Origin: Oceanospirillaceae bacterium
GTDB lineage: Bacteria; Pseudomonadota; Gammaproteobacteria; Pseudomonadales; Balneatricaceae
NCBI GenBank assembly: GCA_024640955.1
Contig: JAHEDZ010000006.1
Span: 1 to 64,000 of the forward strand
Reading direction: 5' to 3'
Length of the DNA: 64,000 nucleotides
Below the pieces are notes generated by a model, which was not told the origin of the DNA, searched no databases, and saw only the letters and a list, made by a program, of their open reading frames with translations. A program made the position numbers and the translations under genes. Positions 1-10,016 of the stretch are shown here, one piece after another (the stretch's first letter is position 1; each line of letters begins with the position of its first letter).

Positions 1-493
1 AATCGAACTTGAGTTCGTTGTTGGAGGTCAGAGAGATTTTCACGCTTACAGCGAGCGTCCCGGGGTAACCCTCTAGGCCCTCGTCAAGCACCGTTGATAG
101 CTCAACACCAACCTCATCACTCGCTTTGAAAGGCTGCGCCTGAAACACCCTATTGTGTAGGCCTTGTAAACCGCCATGCAGCTGGTTATCACCCTCATTG
201 GCACTGAGTCTGTAAGTTTGACCATCAATAGCGAAGGACGCGCCGGCAATCCGGTTTGCATAGCGACCGACAAGCGCACCGAGATAGCCAGCATCCTGCT
301 CATAGCTGGACAAATCATCAAAACCGAGAACGACATTTTCCCGCTCGCCGCTAGCGTTAGGTAGGCATACCGCACTTACCCGGCCACCGTAGGTAATAAG
401 CTCGACACTCATACCTGACTCATTACTCAAAATGAATTTATCAACTGGGTGTCCAGCTACTGTTGAACCGAAGTCTGATCGAGTGATTTGCAT
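1..493 (-). CDS. galM: Aldose 1-epimerase, truncated at window start
   Basis: Reverse translation from ATG at 493 gives MQITRSDFGSTVAGHPVDKFILSNESGMSVELITYGGRVSAVCLPN...GRYANRIAGASFAIDGQTYRLSANEGDNQLHGG, typical GalM N-terminus (GRYANRI, LSANEGDNQLHGG). Missing from the ORF track because it runs off the edge. Confidence 0.88.
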   Translation of the reverse strand, partial: MQITRSDFGSTVAGHPVDKFILSNESGMSVELITYGGRVSAVCLPNASGERENVVLGFDDLSSYEQDAGYLGALVGRYANRIAGASFAIDGQTYRLSANEGDNQLHGGLQGLHNRVFQAQPFKASDEVGVELSTVLDEGLEGYPGTLAVSVKISLTSNNELKFD

Positions 494-700
494 AAATTTT
501 CTACCCAGAGTATCCAGAGCGCTTAGAGCGCCGAGATAAGGAGTTTAGCGATTAGGGCATGAAAGCGCATTAATAGCGTCAAGAAGAAAAGCTGAATGCA
601 CAGACTCGGTTATCTTTACAGATGCTTAACTGCAGCCTACGTTAGCGACCGATTGGAAGGGTCGGGGAATGCGGCTACGCCGCACGCCCCGCGTGCAAGA

Positions 701-1570
701 TTAATCTAGAACGACGGTCTTAAGGCCGTTAACAAATACACGGTGTTCAGAGTGGGCTTTAACCGCTTTAGAGAGCGCTAGGTTCTCCATATTTCGGCCC
801 ATATCACGCAGGTCATCTGGCTCAAAACCGTGATCAACACGGCCGACTTCCTGCTCAATGATTGGACCCTCGTCCAGATCCGAAGTGACATAATGAGCGG
901 TCGCGCCGATCTGCTTAACACCGCGATCAAAGGCCTGATAGTAAGGACGCGCGCCTTTGAAGCCTGGCAGGAAGGAGTGATGAATGTTGATGCACTGGCC
1001 AGCCAGCGCAGAGCAGAGCTCAGGCGAGAGAATCTGCATGTAGCGCGCTAGCACCACTAACTCTGAACTCGTCTCTTTAAACGCCTGCATAATGCGTTTT
1101 TCACGCGCAGCCTTGGTCTCAAGTTTGGTTTCCAGATTCGGTAGAAGCTCAAAGCCCAAACCATAAAACTTCGCGATAGGCTCAAGATCAGGGTGGTTCG
1201 ACAAAATACCGGTCACTTCAATGTTGAGCTCACCGCGTTTCTGACGGTACAGCAACTCCATCAAACAGTGGTCGTGCTGCGATACTAGTATCAGCGTCTT
1301 CATTGGCGCTGAAACCTCAGCGAAGTGCGAAACCATATCCAGCTCATCAGCGACCTGCGCTTTAAAATCAGCCTCTACCGCTACAAGATCAAGTGGCGCC
1401 TCGGTGGTGAACTCAATGCGACAGAAAAAGCGCCCTGAGTGCAGGTCGTCGAACTGTTTCATCTCAGTGATGAAGCAACCTCGACCCGCCAGAAATCCTG
1501 AAATAGCTGCAACAAGGCCGGTCTGTCCCGGACATTCAACTTTAAGGATGTAGGCGTTAGCACTGCTCAT
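701..1570 (-). CDS. purU: Formyltetrahydrofolate deformylase
   Basis: 289 aa; N-terminal ACT-like domain (CPGQTGLVAAISGFLAGRGCFITEMKQFDD) and formyltransferase core (INIHHSFLPGFKGARPYYQAFDRGVKQIGATAHYVTSDLDEGPIIEQ). Confidence 0.95.
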   Translation of the reverse strand: MSSANAYILKVECPGQTGLVAAISGFLAGRGCFITEMKQFDDLHSGRFFCRIEFTTEAPLDLVAVEADFKAQVADELDMVSHFAEVSAPMKTLILVSQHDHCLMELLYRQKRGELNIEVTGILSNHPDLEPIAKFYGLGFELLPNLETKLETKAAREKRIMQAFKETSSELVVLARYMQILSPELCSALAGQCINIHHSFLPGFKGARPYYQAFDRGVKQIGATAHYVTSDLDEGPIIEQEVGRVDHGFEPDDLRDMGRNMENLALSKAVKAHSEHRVFVNGLKTVVLD

Positions 1571-1765
1571 GACACTCTCCTGAATGAGCTCTATTAACGA
1601 GCTTTGATTACCGAAGGATTTCGGGTGGTTTAAAAACAGAGTGCAAGCTTAGGGGGCTTGCACTCTTTGCACAACAAAAGCCTGCTCTGATTGACGACTT
1701 TTATCTCATATCTCTCATACTGAGTGATGCGAAGCTATCAATTCACATCACCGGCTAAGCCTCAG

Positions 1766-3001
1766 CTAGCCTGCTTGCTTCAACAGCACTTTCATATTCA
1801 CTGAGGCATCAGCCAACTGCTCAGGCTCAATCTGTGCACGCTTGTTGATGAGACGCTCGCAGAGTTTCACATCTTTAGCCACTGAGTTACCCGGTCCAAT
1901 ACCGGCTACAGCAATGACGCGGTGGTCCATATCCAGCTCGAAAACCAGAAGGTTGTCACCTGATTCACGCGCGGCGCGTTTAGACTCAGGGTGCCCCCAG
2001 CCAGCCATCTGCAGACCAAGATCGTACTGATCTGACCAGAACCAAGGCAGGCCTTCAAACTTAGTGTTCTCACCGCTTAAGATCTGATCGGCTACGTGAT
2101 GCCCCTGCTCCTGCGCGTTCCGCCAAGACTCTACACGCACACGCTCACCATTGAGCGCCAGCGGGAAGGAGCAGCAGTCACCCACTGCATAGATATCTGC
2201 AGCACTGGTTTCCAGGTACTCGTTAACGGCGATACCGTTAGCGAGTTCAAGGCCAGCATTATCGGCCAGTTCGATGTTAGGCACAGCACCTACACCAAGA
2301 ACCAGCAGATCGAATTCAAATTTTTCGCCGTCATTGAGCTCTACAAAGACAGAATCACTGCTCGCATTTACATCAGCGATATGCGCGCCCATGTGCAGGT
2401 TTACACCAGCGTCTTTGTGGCGCTGTTCAACACGCGAGCTAATTTCAGGCGGAAGTACGCGGCTAAGCAGGCGCTCCTGCGCTTCAAACAGATCAACCTT
2501 GGCACCTTCCGAGAGTGCAGACGCCAGCTCGAGGCCAATGAAACCGCCGCCGACAATACCTACACGTGGATTGGCATGTTTCTCAACCAGCGCCTTAATA
2601 TCATCGGCATCAGCTTTTGTGCGCAGCGTCTTGATAGGTGTTCCGGGCAGGTCATAGGCCGGAATCATACGCGCACGAGCACCGGTTGCAATAACCAGTT
2701 TATCGAACGGCAATTTCACGCCATTTACCTCAACGGTTTTACCCGCTGCATCAATAGACTGAGCTGGCTGACCGGCAAACAGCGTCAAGCGATCTGAGTC
2801 GAGCTGTTTGGTTGGATCCAGATCAACCACCGGTACCGGCTCACCAATCTTCAGCCCTTTAGAGAGGGGTGGACGGTCATAGGCCACATCCGCTTCGTCA
2901 CTGATCAGACTGATATGCAGATCCTGATCACTGGCCAGCAGACGCTGAGCACAACTTACACCAGCAAGGCTGGCACCGATAATAATGATTGATTTAGACA
3001 T
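1766..3001 (-). CDS. FAD-dependent NAD(P)H:ferredoxin/rubredoxin reductase-type oxidoreductase
   Basis: SIIIIGASLAGVSCAQRL FAD motif, GIVGGGFIGLELAS NAD motif, IYAVGDCC. Start placed at MSKSIIIIG. Confidence 0.85.
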   Translation of the reverse strand: MSKSIIIIGASLAGVSCAQRLLASDQDLHISLISDEADVAYDRPPLSKGLKIGEPVPVVDLDPTKQLDSDRLTLFAGQPAQSIDAAGKTVEVNGVKLPFDKLVIATGARARMIPAYDLPGTPIKTLRTKADADDIKALVEKHANPRVGIVGGGFIGLELASALSEGAKVDLFEAQERLLSRVLPPEISSRVEQRHKDAGVNLHMGAHIADVNASSDSVFVELNDGEKFEFDLLVLGVGAVPNIELADNAGLELANGIAVNEYLETSAADIYAVGDCCSFPLALNGERVRVESWRNAQEQGHHVADQILSGENTKFEGLPWFWSDQYDLGLQMAGWGHPESKRAARESGDNLLVFELDMDHRVIAVAGIGPGNSVAKDVKLCERLINKRAQIEPEQLADASVNMKVLLKQAG

Positions 3002-3072
3002 CGCTCTTTCGCTAGAGGTAAAACAGTGCAATTCTAGATCCGTTACATCAAGCAACGGATCCAGACGAAGGT

Positions 3073-4077
3073 TTAGCCAAGTACTTCAGATACTTTAACC
3101 ATGCGGCCTTCAGCCGCGGAACGTACAGCCGCTTCAGCCAGTACCAGCGCCATCAGACCATCTTCGCCAGTCGTTGGTGGAGTCACTCCCTGCTCAACAG
3201 CTGCAACGAAAGCGCGAATCTCCGCCTGGTAAGCGGGCATGTAGCGCTCCATGAAGAAGTTCATCAATGGACGACGTTTGTAGCCATCGGCAGTGGCGAT
3301 CTGCACGGTGTTCTCGTGGTGGTTGTCAGCTTGCGCCATACCCTCAGAGCCCAGCACTTCAATGCGCTGGTCGTAACCGTAGGTCGCACGACGAGTGTTG
3401 GTGATAACAGCCTGGCGACCCGATGCAGTCTTCATCAGTACGTTGACTGAGTCGTAGTCACCGGCTTTACCGATCTCTTCATCCACGAGGACAGAACCCG
3501 TCGCCTGAACTTCAGCAACTTCCTCACCCAATAACCAACGCGCGATATCAAAGTCATGGATAGTCATGTCGCGGAAGATGCCACCTGAGCGCTTGATGTA
3601 ATCGACCGGTGGTGCACCCGGGTCACGGCTCGTAATAGTAACCATCTCAACCTTACCAATGGTGCCATCATCAATAGCATCTTTAACACCAGTAAAGTCA
3701 GGATCGAAACGACGGTTGAAGCCGACCATCAGAGTACCTTTGGTCTCTTCAACCACCTTCAGACAGTCCTGTACACGCTTAATGCTCAGGTCAACAGGCT
3801 TCTCACAGAACACCGCTTTGCCCGCTTTACAGAACTGTTCAATGAGGTCTGCGTGAGTGTCAGTTGGGGTACAGATTATTACGCCGTCGATGTCAGCTGA
3901 TGTAGCAATCTCATCGATCGTGCGAATATCACAACCGTGCTCGTCTGCCATCGCCTTCGCAGCATCTGCAAAGGGCTCTGCAACAGCAACAAACTCTGCA
4001 CCAGCGGCAGCGCTAATAGCAACAGCATGGGCTTTACCGATACGGCCAGCACCCAAAATACCAATACGAACTGTCAT
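3073..4077 (-). CDS. iolG: Inositol 2-dehydrogenase
   Basis: 334 aa Gfo/Idh/MocA protein: RIGILGAGRIGKAHA, CEKPVD, GFNRRFDPDF, GGIFRDMTIHDFDIARWLLGEE; next to iol genes. Confidence 0.9.
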   Translation of the reverse strand: MTVRIGILGAGRIGKAHAVAISAAAGAEFVAVAEPFADAAKAMADEHGCDIRTIDEIATSADIDGVIICTPTDTHADLIEQFCKAGKAVFCEKPVDLSIKRVQDCLKVVEETKGTLMVGFNRRFDPDFTGVKDAIDDGTIGKVEMVTITSRDPGAPPVDYIKRSGGIFRDMTIHDFDIARWLLGEEVAEVQATGSVLVDEEIGKAGDYDSVNVLMKTASGRQAVITNTRRATYGYDQRIEVLGSEGMAQADNHHENTVQIATADGYKRRPLMNFFMERYMPAYQAEIRAFVAAVEQGVTPPTTGEDGLMALVLAEAAVRSAAEGRMVKVSEVLG

Positions 4078-4184
4078 TTAATTTCTCCTAGGAATAGCCC
4101 GATTCCGAGCCGATATACCTGAGCTAGACGCCCATTTTCTCTGATTAGGCGACTCTAGCAATCTATTTTTCAACTATCAATACA

Positions 4185-4204
4185 TTTGGAATAAATATTC
4201 CAAA
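4185..4204. promoter_or_regulatory. Putative IolR-type operator upstream of iolG
   Basis: TTTGGAATAAATATTCCAAA: 8-bp inverted arms; contains GGAA-N6-TTCC. Confidence 0.5.
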
Positions 4205-4331
4205 GGTTGGATTTAACTCAGTCTTAACATCTGATTTCCACCTCATTCGCTGCGCGAATAAGCCTCCTACAAGGAGGCTTATCTAGCCTCTGTGGGAGGC
4301 TTATCGACTGACGGGAGATGAGGCGAAAAAA

Positions 4332-4351
4332 ACGCCCTCAAATGAGGGCGT
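4332..4351 (-). terminator. Rho-independent terminator of the inositol ABC transporter operon
   Basis: acgccctcaaatgagggcgt hairpin followed by a T-run on the minus strand, just after the ATPase stop at 4381. Confidence 0.75.
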
Positions 4352-4380
4352 CTATCAGAGCTACTTAAACCATCTTGCTT

Positions 4381-5151
4381 TTAAGCGTTCTCAGCATACT
4401 CCGGAGCGGTCTTCGCACCCGTGATGTAAGAAACTACGTCTTCGCCAGAGGTCTCCTCTTTACGCAGATTCGCAACAATCTTACCGCGACGGAATACTAC
4501 GATGCGATCCACCAGATCAAACACCTGACGCATGTTGTGGCTGATCAGAATCAGTGGTTCACCGGCCTCTTTCAGCGTGCGGATAATGTTCTCAACCTGC
4601 GCTGTCTCCTGAACACCCAGAGCCGCTGTTGGCTCATCCATGATGGTCAGTTTTGAGTGGAAGGTTGCAGTGCGGGCGATTGCCACACACTGACGCTGAC
4701 CACCTGACATGTTGCTGATAGCGTTGTTGATGTTCGGAATCTTAACCCCGGTCTTCTCCAGCGAGGCAAGGGTCTTCTCGCGCATCGCTTTGTAATCGAG
4801 TACCGAGAATGGCCCCAACTTGAACTTAAAGATTTCACGCCCCAAGAAAAGGTTATCTGGAACGTTCAACGCATCTGCCAACGCAAGGTTCTGGAACACG
4901 GTCTCGATGCCCGCTTCCCGCGCCTCTAGCGGCCCTTTGAAATCGACTTCTTCACCATCAAACCAAACTTTACCTGCAGTTCGCTGCTCTACAGCTGTGA
5001 TCTGACGTACAAAGGTCGATTTCCCCGCGCCGTTATCACCCATAATAGCAACGTGCTCGCCTTTGCGGATCTCAAAATTCGCACCCTCAAGTGCTTGGAC
5101 ACCACCGTAGTGTTTGGTGAGGCCTTCTGTTTTCAGAATAATATCGCTCAT
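4381..5151 (-). CDS. Sugar (inositol) ABC transporter ATP-binding protein, FrcA-like
   Basis: 256 aa; Walker A GDNGAGKST, signature SGGQRQ, Walker B LTIMDEPTAALG. Confidence 0.9.
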   Translation of the reverse strand: MSDIILKTEGLTKHYGGVQALEGANFEIRKGEHVAIMGDNGAGKSTFVRQITAVEQRTAGKVWFDGEEVDFKGPLEAREAGIETVFQNLALADALNVPDNLFLGREIFKFKLGPFSVLDYKAMREKTLASLEKTGVKIPNINNAISNMSGGQRQCVAIARTATFHSKLTIMDEPTAALGVQETAQVENIIRTLKEAGEPLILISHNMRQVFDLVDRIVVFRRGKIVANLRKEETSGEDVVSYITGAKTAPEYAENA

Positions 5152-5160
5152 CTCAAACTC

Positions 5161-6237
5161 CTAGGACTTAGCCGCTTGCTTGCGCGCACGCCACTGGTCA
5201 AGAACAACCGCGCCCACAATGATCGCTCCCTTTGCCATCTCTTGATAGAAAGCATCTAACTTGAGGAAAGTGAAGCCGGAAATAATTACACCGTAAATCA
5301 AAGCGCCAATACATGTACCTAGTATTGAGCCGCGGCCGCCAGCAAGTGATACACCGCCGATTACCGCCATCGCAATCGCGTCGAGCTCGTACATCAGCCC
5401 CATACCTGATTGCCCGGTAAGGGCCTTCGAGGACATAACAATCGCTGCAACGGCGGATAAAATGCCTGCTATTGCGTAAATCAGGACCTTGAGGCGCTCT
5501 ACTTCAATACCGGACATTCGAGCAGCCTGCTCATTAGAACCTATCGCGTAAGTGTGCTTGCCGTACTTTGTGTACCTCAGCAAAAAGTGCATCAAAACAG
5601 CAAGGGCGATAAATATGAACACGGGATTCATGCCAGCGCCAATCTCGGCATAACTCTCTTGTAGATAAGAGATTGGCACGCCTTTGGTCGTCCAGTTTGC
5701 CACTCCACGAGCAAACAACATCATACCGAGCGTCGCAATGAATGGCGGTATTTTCGCATAAGCTATCAGAGCACCATTGACCACTCCAGCTACCAAACCC
5801 GCAAATAAACCAACAACTATTGGAACAATTAAGGGTAAATTCAGATAAGCCTCGCCCAGAATTGGCTTGAGATTATCCATCCCATACTGATTGACAGACG
5901 CCTGTGCAAAGGCTGTCGCTATCATTGCGACAGCGCCGACAATCGAACCAGAACTTAGATCAATCCCCCCGGATATAATTACTTGGGTAACCCCTAGAGC
6001 GATGATACCAATGATTGCAACCTGCAAAACGATGATTTTTAAGCGAGGCTCATTAAATAAGGTATCAACACGATCGCGTGTGTTGAATAAGAAACTGTCA
6101 CCTACGAATAGTCGCCCTAAGACCTCAAAGGCACCAACGATTAAAATCAATGCAAAAAATACATTGAGCTCAGGTGGACGATGGCGCTTTTTCGGGTCGT
6201 ACTTCAAGCCGCCAAGGCCGTGCTGACTAGCCGACAT
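5161..6237 (-). CDS. Sugar (inositol) ABC transporter permease, RbsC/FrcC family
   Basis: 358 aa multi-TM protein; IISGGIDLSSGSIVG, GRGSILGTCIGALIYGVI. Confidence 0.9.
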   Translation of the reverse strand: MSASQHGLGGLKYDPKKRHRPPELNVFFALILIVGAFEVLGRLFVGDSFLFNTRDRVDTLFNEPRLKIIVLQVAIIGIIALGVTQVIISGGIDLSSGSIVGAVAMIATAFAQASVNQYGMDNLKPILGEAYLNLPLIVPIVVGLFAGLVAGVVNGALIAYAKIPPFIATLGMMLFARGVANWTTKGVPISYLQESYAEIGAGMNPVFIFIALAVLMHFLLRYTKYGKHTYAIGSNEQAARMSGIEVERLKVLIYAIAGILSAVAAIVMSSKALTGQSGMGLMYELDAIAMAVIGGVSLAGGRGSILGTCIGALIYGVIISGFTFLKLDAFYQEMAKGAIIVGAVVLDQWRARKQAAKS

Positions 6238-6268
6238 TAGAGTTCTCCCAGATATCAGACTTTTAAAA

Positions 6269-6289
6269 AAGGGCTCCGAAGGAGCCCTT
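6269..6289 (-). terminator. Intercistronic terminator-like/attenuator hairpin between binding protein and permease genes
   Basis: aagggctccgaaggagccctt with a T-run on the minus strand, between the SBP stop (6309) and permease start (6237). Confidence 0.6.
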
Positions 6290-6308
6290 GGCTTATTGCA
6301 GTTCGTAT

Positions 6309-7271
6309 TTACTTGTTGCGATCGAGGTACTGGTCGATGTTATCCATAGAAACCAGTTCGAACGGAATGTACACTTCACGAGACACTTTTTCGCCAGCAA
6401 TCAGCTTAGCAGCTGTGTCTACTGCACCAGCACCCTGTGCTGCCGCGTTCTGGAAGACGGTAACGTCAAGATCGCCGCCCTTCATCGCTGCAAGTGCATC
6501 GTCTGTAGCATCAACGCCACCGACAACAACAGAGTCCATGGAGATTCCAGCCGCCTTCATTGCCTGGATCGCACCCAAGGCCATTTCGTCATTGTTCGCA
6601 ATCACGAAGTCAAACGGATCCCCCGTAGACAACCAGTTAGTCATGATGTCCTGAGCTTTAGTACGCTGCCACTCACCAGTTGTTTTTGGCGCGACGAGTT
6701 CCATGAAATTACACATATCAAGACCCATGACCTGCTCAGCATCAGCCGTACGCTGGATTGCCGCCTCATTGGTAAGCTGTCCCATTAGCAGGTAACCGCG
6801 AGCTCCATCGGATTTGCCTTCGGCTCGAAGCTGGTTACACATCGCAAATGTCTGCAGTGTGCCAGATTCAATTTCGTTAGAAGCAACATACGCGAACGGA
6901 CCGCCATCGAGCTGCTCAATTGGTACAGGCTTACGGTTAACGAATACGGCTGGTATACCCGCATCTTTCAGCGCCTGTGTCATTGGCTGCACAGCGGTCG
7001 AATCTACTGCCTGAATAATCACAGCATCAATACCGTTTGCAATTAAGTTATTGATCTGGTCGATCTGGCGACCCTGGTCGTTATTTGCGTCCAGCTGGAT
7101 CATGGTGTGACCGTTAGCTTCCGCATAAGCCTCAGCCCCATTACGTAGAATCGTTGTAAACTTGTCATCGAATAGGTAAGCCGCAAATGCGAGATCGGCG
7201 GCGTTAGATACCTGAGCAACACCGCCAGTTACGGCAGCCGTCAGAGATGCAGCAAGGATCGTTTTTTTCAT
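6309..7271 (-). CDS. Periplasmic sugar/inositol-binding protein (RbsB-type)
   Basis: Signal peptide MKKTILAASLTAAVTGGVAQVSNA; periplasmic-binding-protein I fold (NNLIANGIDAVIIQAVDS, IANNDEMALGAIQAMKAAG). Confidence 0.9.
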   Translation of the reverse strand: MKKTILAASLTAAVTGGVAQVSNAADLAFAAYLFDDKFTTILRNGAEAYAEANGHTMIQLDANNDQGRQIDQINNLIANGIDAVIIQAVDSTAVQPMTQALKDAGIPAVFVNRKPVPIEQLDGGPFAYVASNEIESGTLQTFAMCNQLRAEGKSDGARGYLLMGQLTNEAAIQRTADAEQVMGLDMCNFMELVAPKTTGEWQRTKAQDIMTNWLSTGDPFDFVIANNDEMALGAIQAMKAAGISMDSVVVGGVDATDDALAAMKGGDLDVTVFQNAAAQGAGAVDTAAKLIAGEKVSREVYIPFELVSMDNIDQYLDRNK

Positions 7272-7353
7272 TTTTTCGTCTCCTGTTGGTGTCTGGCACA
7301 CCGATTATTGTTATTGAACCAGAAATCCTCGAAAGGACTATTTTCATGCTGAG

Positions 7354-8184
7354 TTAGCAGCTTGAACCGGATAACTCACTTGCAATGAAATCGAACGATT
7401 GAGCGATCGCCTCAGATGGATTTTCTAATCCATGCACTTCTGGCGAGAAGGGCTCAAACGAGACAGATCCACTATAACCTGCCTCCTGTAACTCTCGAAT
7501 TTGATCAACATTACCAATACGGTCGCGTGCGTCAACCAAAATTCTATGTTCATCCCGCATATCCATCGCCCCAAGCCTTGGATCTACAACACCCGAGATC
7601 TCAATAATCCCAGTGTGCTCTGGGAAAATGGGCGCGCCAATTGCGCAACCATTTGCAATAAAATGGTGGAACGTATCGTGCACCAACATAAAGGTGCTCT
7701 CTCCTTCCACCGCTTCAATAGCCTCTACGGCTTCAGCTTTGTGACGCAGCGAGCACTGCACAAAACCCAGCGGTTCGATAAACCCTTTGATACCCGCCGC
7801 TTGAAGTAGCGGCTTCAACTCAGCCAGTGCAGTTTTTAAATTTGCCTGGCGCTCGCCATCCGCAGTACCTGAGCCGTCATTTACGGGAATTAAACCGATA
7901 CCTGCAGCGCCAATCGCCGCGGCGGTTTTAACTAGAGACGCCGCCTGCTCGGCTCGTTCTGCGTTCCACTCATTGAAACGCTCTAACTGCGCCAGGCCCG
8001 TAATTTTTATATCCAAATCGACAGACAACTGCTGCACTTGCTCGGGGGAGTCGCCATCAAATAGCGGCCGGTTCAGATCATTACGAAGATGCACGCCCAC
8101 ACACCCTAGCCGTTTCGCAATGCGCATCAAATCATCGTATCGCATACTTGGGCAAGCCATGTGATTGATCGCTTTTTGCAGCAT
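7354..8184 (-). CDS. iolI: 2-keto-myo-inositol isomerase / sugar phosphate isomerase-epimerase family
   Basis: TIM-barrel protein MLQKAINHMACPSMRYDDLMRIAKRLGCVGVHLRNDL...SVSFEPFSPEVH; within the iol locus. Confidence 0.7.
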   Translation of the reverse strand: MLQKAINHMACPSMRYDDLMRIAKRLGCVGVHLRNDLNRPLFDGDSPEQVQQLSVDLDIKITGLAQLERFNEWNAERAEQAASLVKTAAAIGAAGIGLIPVNDGSGTADGERQANLKTALAELKPLLQAAGIKGFIEPLGFVQCSLRHKAEAVEAIEAVEGESTFMLVHDTFHHFIANGCAIGAPIFPEHTGIIEISGVVDPRLGAMDMRDEHRILVDARDRIGNVDQIRELQEAGYSGSVSFEPFSPEVHGLENPSEAIAQSFDFIASELSGSSC

Positions 8185-8247
8185 TCTTGTCACTCTAAAT
8201 TGGATAATGCAGCCCAAAGATAACAATCAAATTTCCAAATAACAACA

Positions 8248-8265
8248 ATTTGGAACACTTATTCT
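8248..8265. promoter_or_regulatory. Putative second IolR-type operator upstream of the iolI-like gene
   Basis: ATTTGGAACACTTATTCT resembles 4185-4204 (GGAA-N6-TTCT); also overlaps inverted repeat ttccaaat/atttggaa (8233-8255). Confidence 0.4.
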
Positions 8266-8356
8266 AAAGATATTTTTACTTTAGATATAACAAACCGAAT
8301 ATGGATACTGCTAAATCAAAGTCGTTAAATATAAATCATACCGGCAGACTCTTTGT

Positions 8357-9175
8357 TTACAGGGCTCGCAGCAGCTCTCTTGTGGTCAAGACAATCCGCG
8401 CTTCAAGATCAGTCAAAATCTCTATCCGATCGAAACGCTGCGGATTCTCTGCCAGTACTTGCCGCAGATCACGCCCAAAGGCCTGTCGCAGTTCTGTGCC
8501 GATATTGTATTTACAGATCGCTGAACTGCGCGCCAGCGATGCGCGCTGGGCTTTGGGTACCCCACTGCCTCCGTGAATGACCAGCGGTATATCGGTGCCC
8601 GCTTCGATCTTCGCCAGCAACTGCTCATCCAGTCGCGTTTCTGACTCTGTCTGCAGATGCACATTACCAATAGAGATTGCCATGGCATCGATGCCGGTTT
8701 GTTCAGCAAAACTCCGCGCCTCATCTGGATCCGTGCCCGCCGAGGACTCACCCTCGGCATAGCCGACAAAGCCAATTTCACCCTCAACCGACACCCCGGC
8801 AGCATGTGCCATACGCACGACCTCGGATGTGTGGCGGATATTGTCTGCCAGTGACAGTCGCGAGCCGTCATACATCACGCCGGTGAAACCGGCCTCTATC
8901 GCTGCACGACACTCTTCAAGGTCCCGAGAGTGATCCAAATGGATCACAACAGGCACACTGACCGACTCGGCGACCGAGCGCATCATTGTCGCTAGAACGG
9001 GTATCGGCGTGTGTGCGCGACAACCCGGGCCGGCCTGTAAAATAACAGGCGCACCCTCAGCTTCAGCAGCACGCGCGTAAGCGCGCATGTCTTCCCACCC
9101 CAGGCAGACTAGCCCTGCAACTGCATAGCGGTTTTTCAGGGCGTCCTGCAGCACCTCAGCGAGCGTTGCGATCAT
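8357..9175 (-). CDS. iolJ: Class II ketose-bisphosphate aldolase, IolJ-like
   Basis: 272 aa; PVVIHLDHSRDLEECRAAIEAGFTGVMYDGSRLSLADNI, IPLVIHGGSGVP. Confidence 0.8.
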   Translation of the reverse strand: MIATLAEVLQDALKNRYAVAGLVCLGWEDMRAYARAAEAEGAPVILQAGPGCRAHTPIPVLATMMRSVAESVSVPVVIHLDHSRDLEECRAAIEAGFTGVMYDGSRLSLADNIRHTSEVVRMAHAAGVSVEGEIGFVGYAEGESSAGTDPDEARSFAEQTGIDAMAISIGNVHLQTESETRLDEQLLAKIEAGTDIPLVIHGGSGVPKAQRASLARSSAICKYNIGTELRQAFGRDLRQVLAENPQRFDRIEILTDLEARIVLTTRELLRAL

Positions 9176-10014
9176 TTAAACTTCGACCACATCGACTTCA
9201 TTCCAGGAATTGTCTCTAACTGGCCCGCGTGAGTGGGCTGAAAGTATGGCGACAGGCCACGCTGGGCGGCACCGCCAAGGATGGTAAAATAGTACATCTG
9301 GTAGCCCGGCATTACACAGCAGGGGTGATACCCGTCATCGATCACGAAGGTAGAGCCGTCAACCACGTGGTAAGCCTCTCCCGGATCATTTTCAGACTTC
9401 TGCAGTAGCTGCAGCGCTGAGCCGGTATTGGGCTTAAAGCGGAAGTTGTAGGTCTCATCGTGACGTGTCTCCAGACCTTCACGATCATTGCCATGTTTGT
9501 GGCTAGGGAAGCCCGACCAGCCGCCCTCACCTACTGTGAAGAGCTCAGAGACAAGTAGCTTACCGACCTTACCCTGCTGCTTCATACCCAGAATATGTTT
9601 AATCTTGCGGTGCGTTTTCGTGTCGTCAGAGCCGTACTGAATCATCTCGATATCGTCAGCCATCACAGCAAAAGGCTCTAGCGCCTCTTCGAATGGCGCA
9701 CCAGCAATAAACACTTCGGCGGTGTCTGATTCACAGACAAATGCCGCCTTCTGGCCCGTTGGCACGTAAACTCCCTCAGGTTCGCCATCCCACACATCTT
9801 CAGTACGCAGGCCGATCGTGGCGATATCCTCACCTTCAACGCTGACGCTTACACGCCCCGTTGCTGGCACGATGCAGGTTTCGAAACCGGCCACTTCATA
9901 GTCAAAGCGTTCACCACGCTTAAGCTTGACGATATTGAAGTAGTTCAACGGTACCGTCTCGTTGTTCACATCAACGATCGGCTGGTTCTTATTATCGAAT
10001 GGAGCGATATGCAT
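9172..10014 (-). CDS. iolB: 5-deoxy-glucuronate isomerase
   Basis: 280 aa; SGFPSHKHGNDREG...LEEVYNFR-like region (HDETYNFRF), YHPCCVMPGYQMYYFTILGG. Confidence 0.93.
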   Translation of the reverse strand: MHIAPFDNKNQPIVDVNNETVPLNYFNIVKLKRGERFDYEVAGFETCIVPATGRVSVSVEGEDIATIGLRTEDVWDGEPEGVYVPTGQKAAFVCESDTAEVFIAGAPFEEALEPFAVMADDIEMIQYGSDDTKTHRKIKHILGMKQQGKVGKLLVSELFTVGEGGWSGFPSHKHGNDREGLETRHDETYNFRFKPNTGSALQLLQKSENDPGEAYHVVDGSTFVIDDGYHPCCVMPGYQMYYFTILGGAAQRGLSPYFQPTHAGQLETIPGMKSMWSKFK

Positions 10015-10016
10015 GA

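Noticed and set aside
2096-2797. 233-aa plus-strand ORF
   Set aside because: Fully antisense to the FAD oxidoreductase CDS; no recognisable motifs, shadow ORF.
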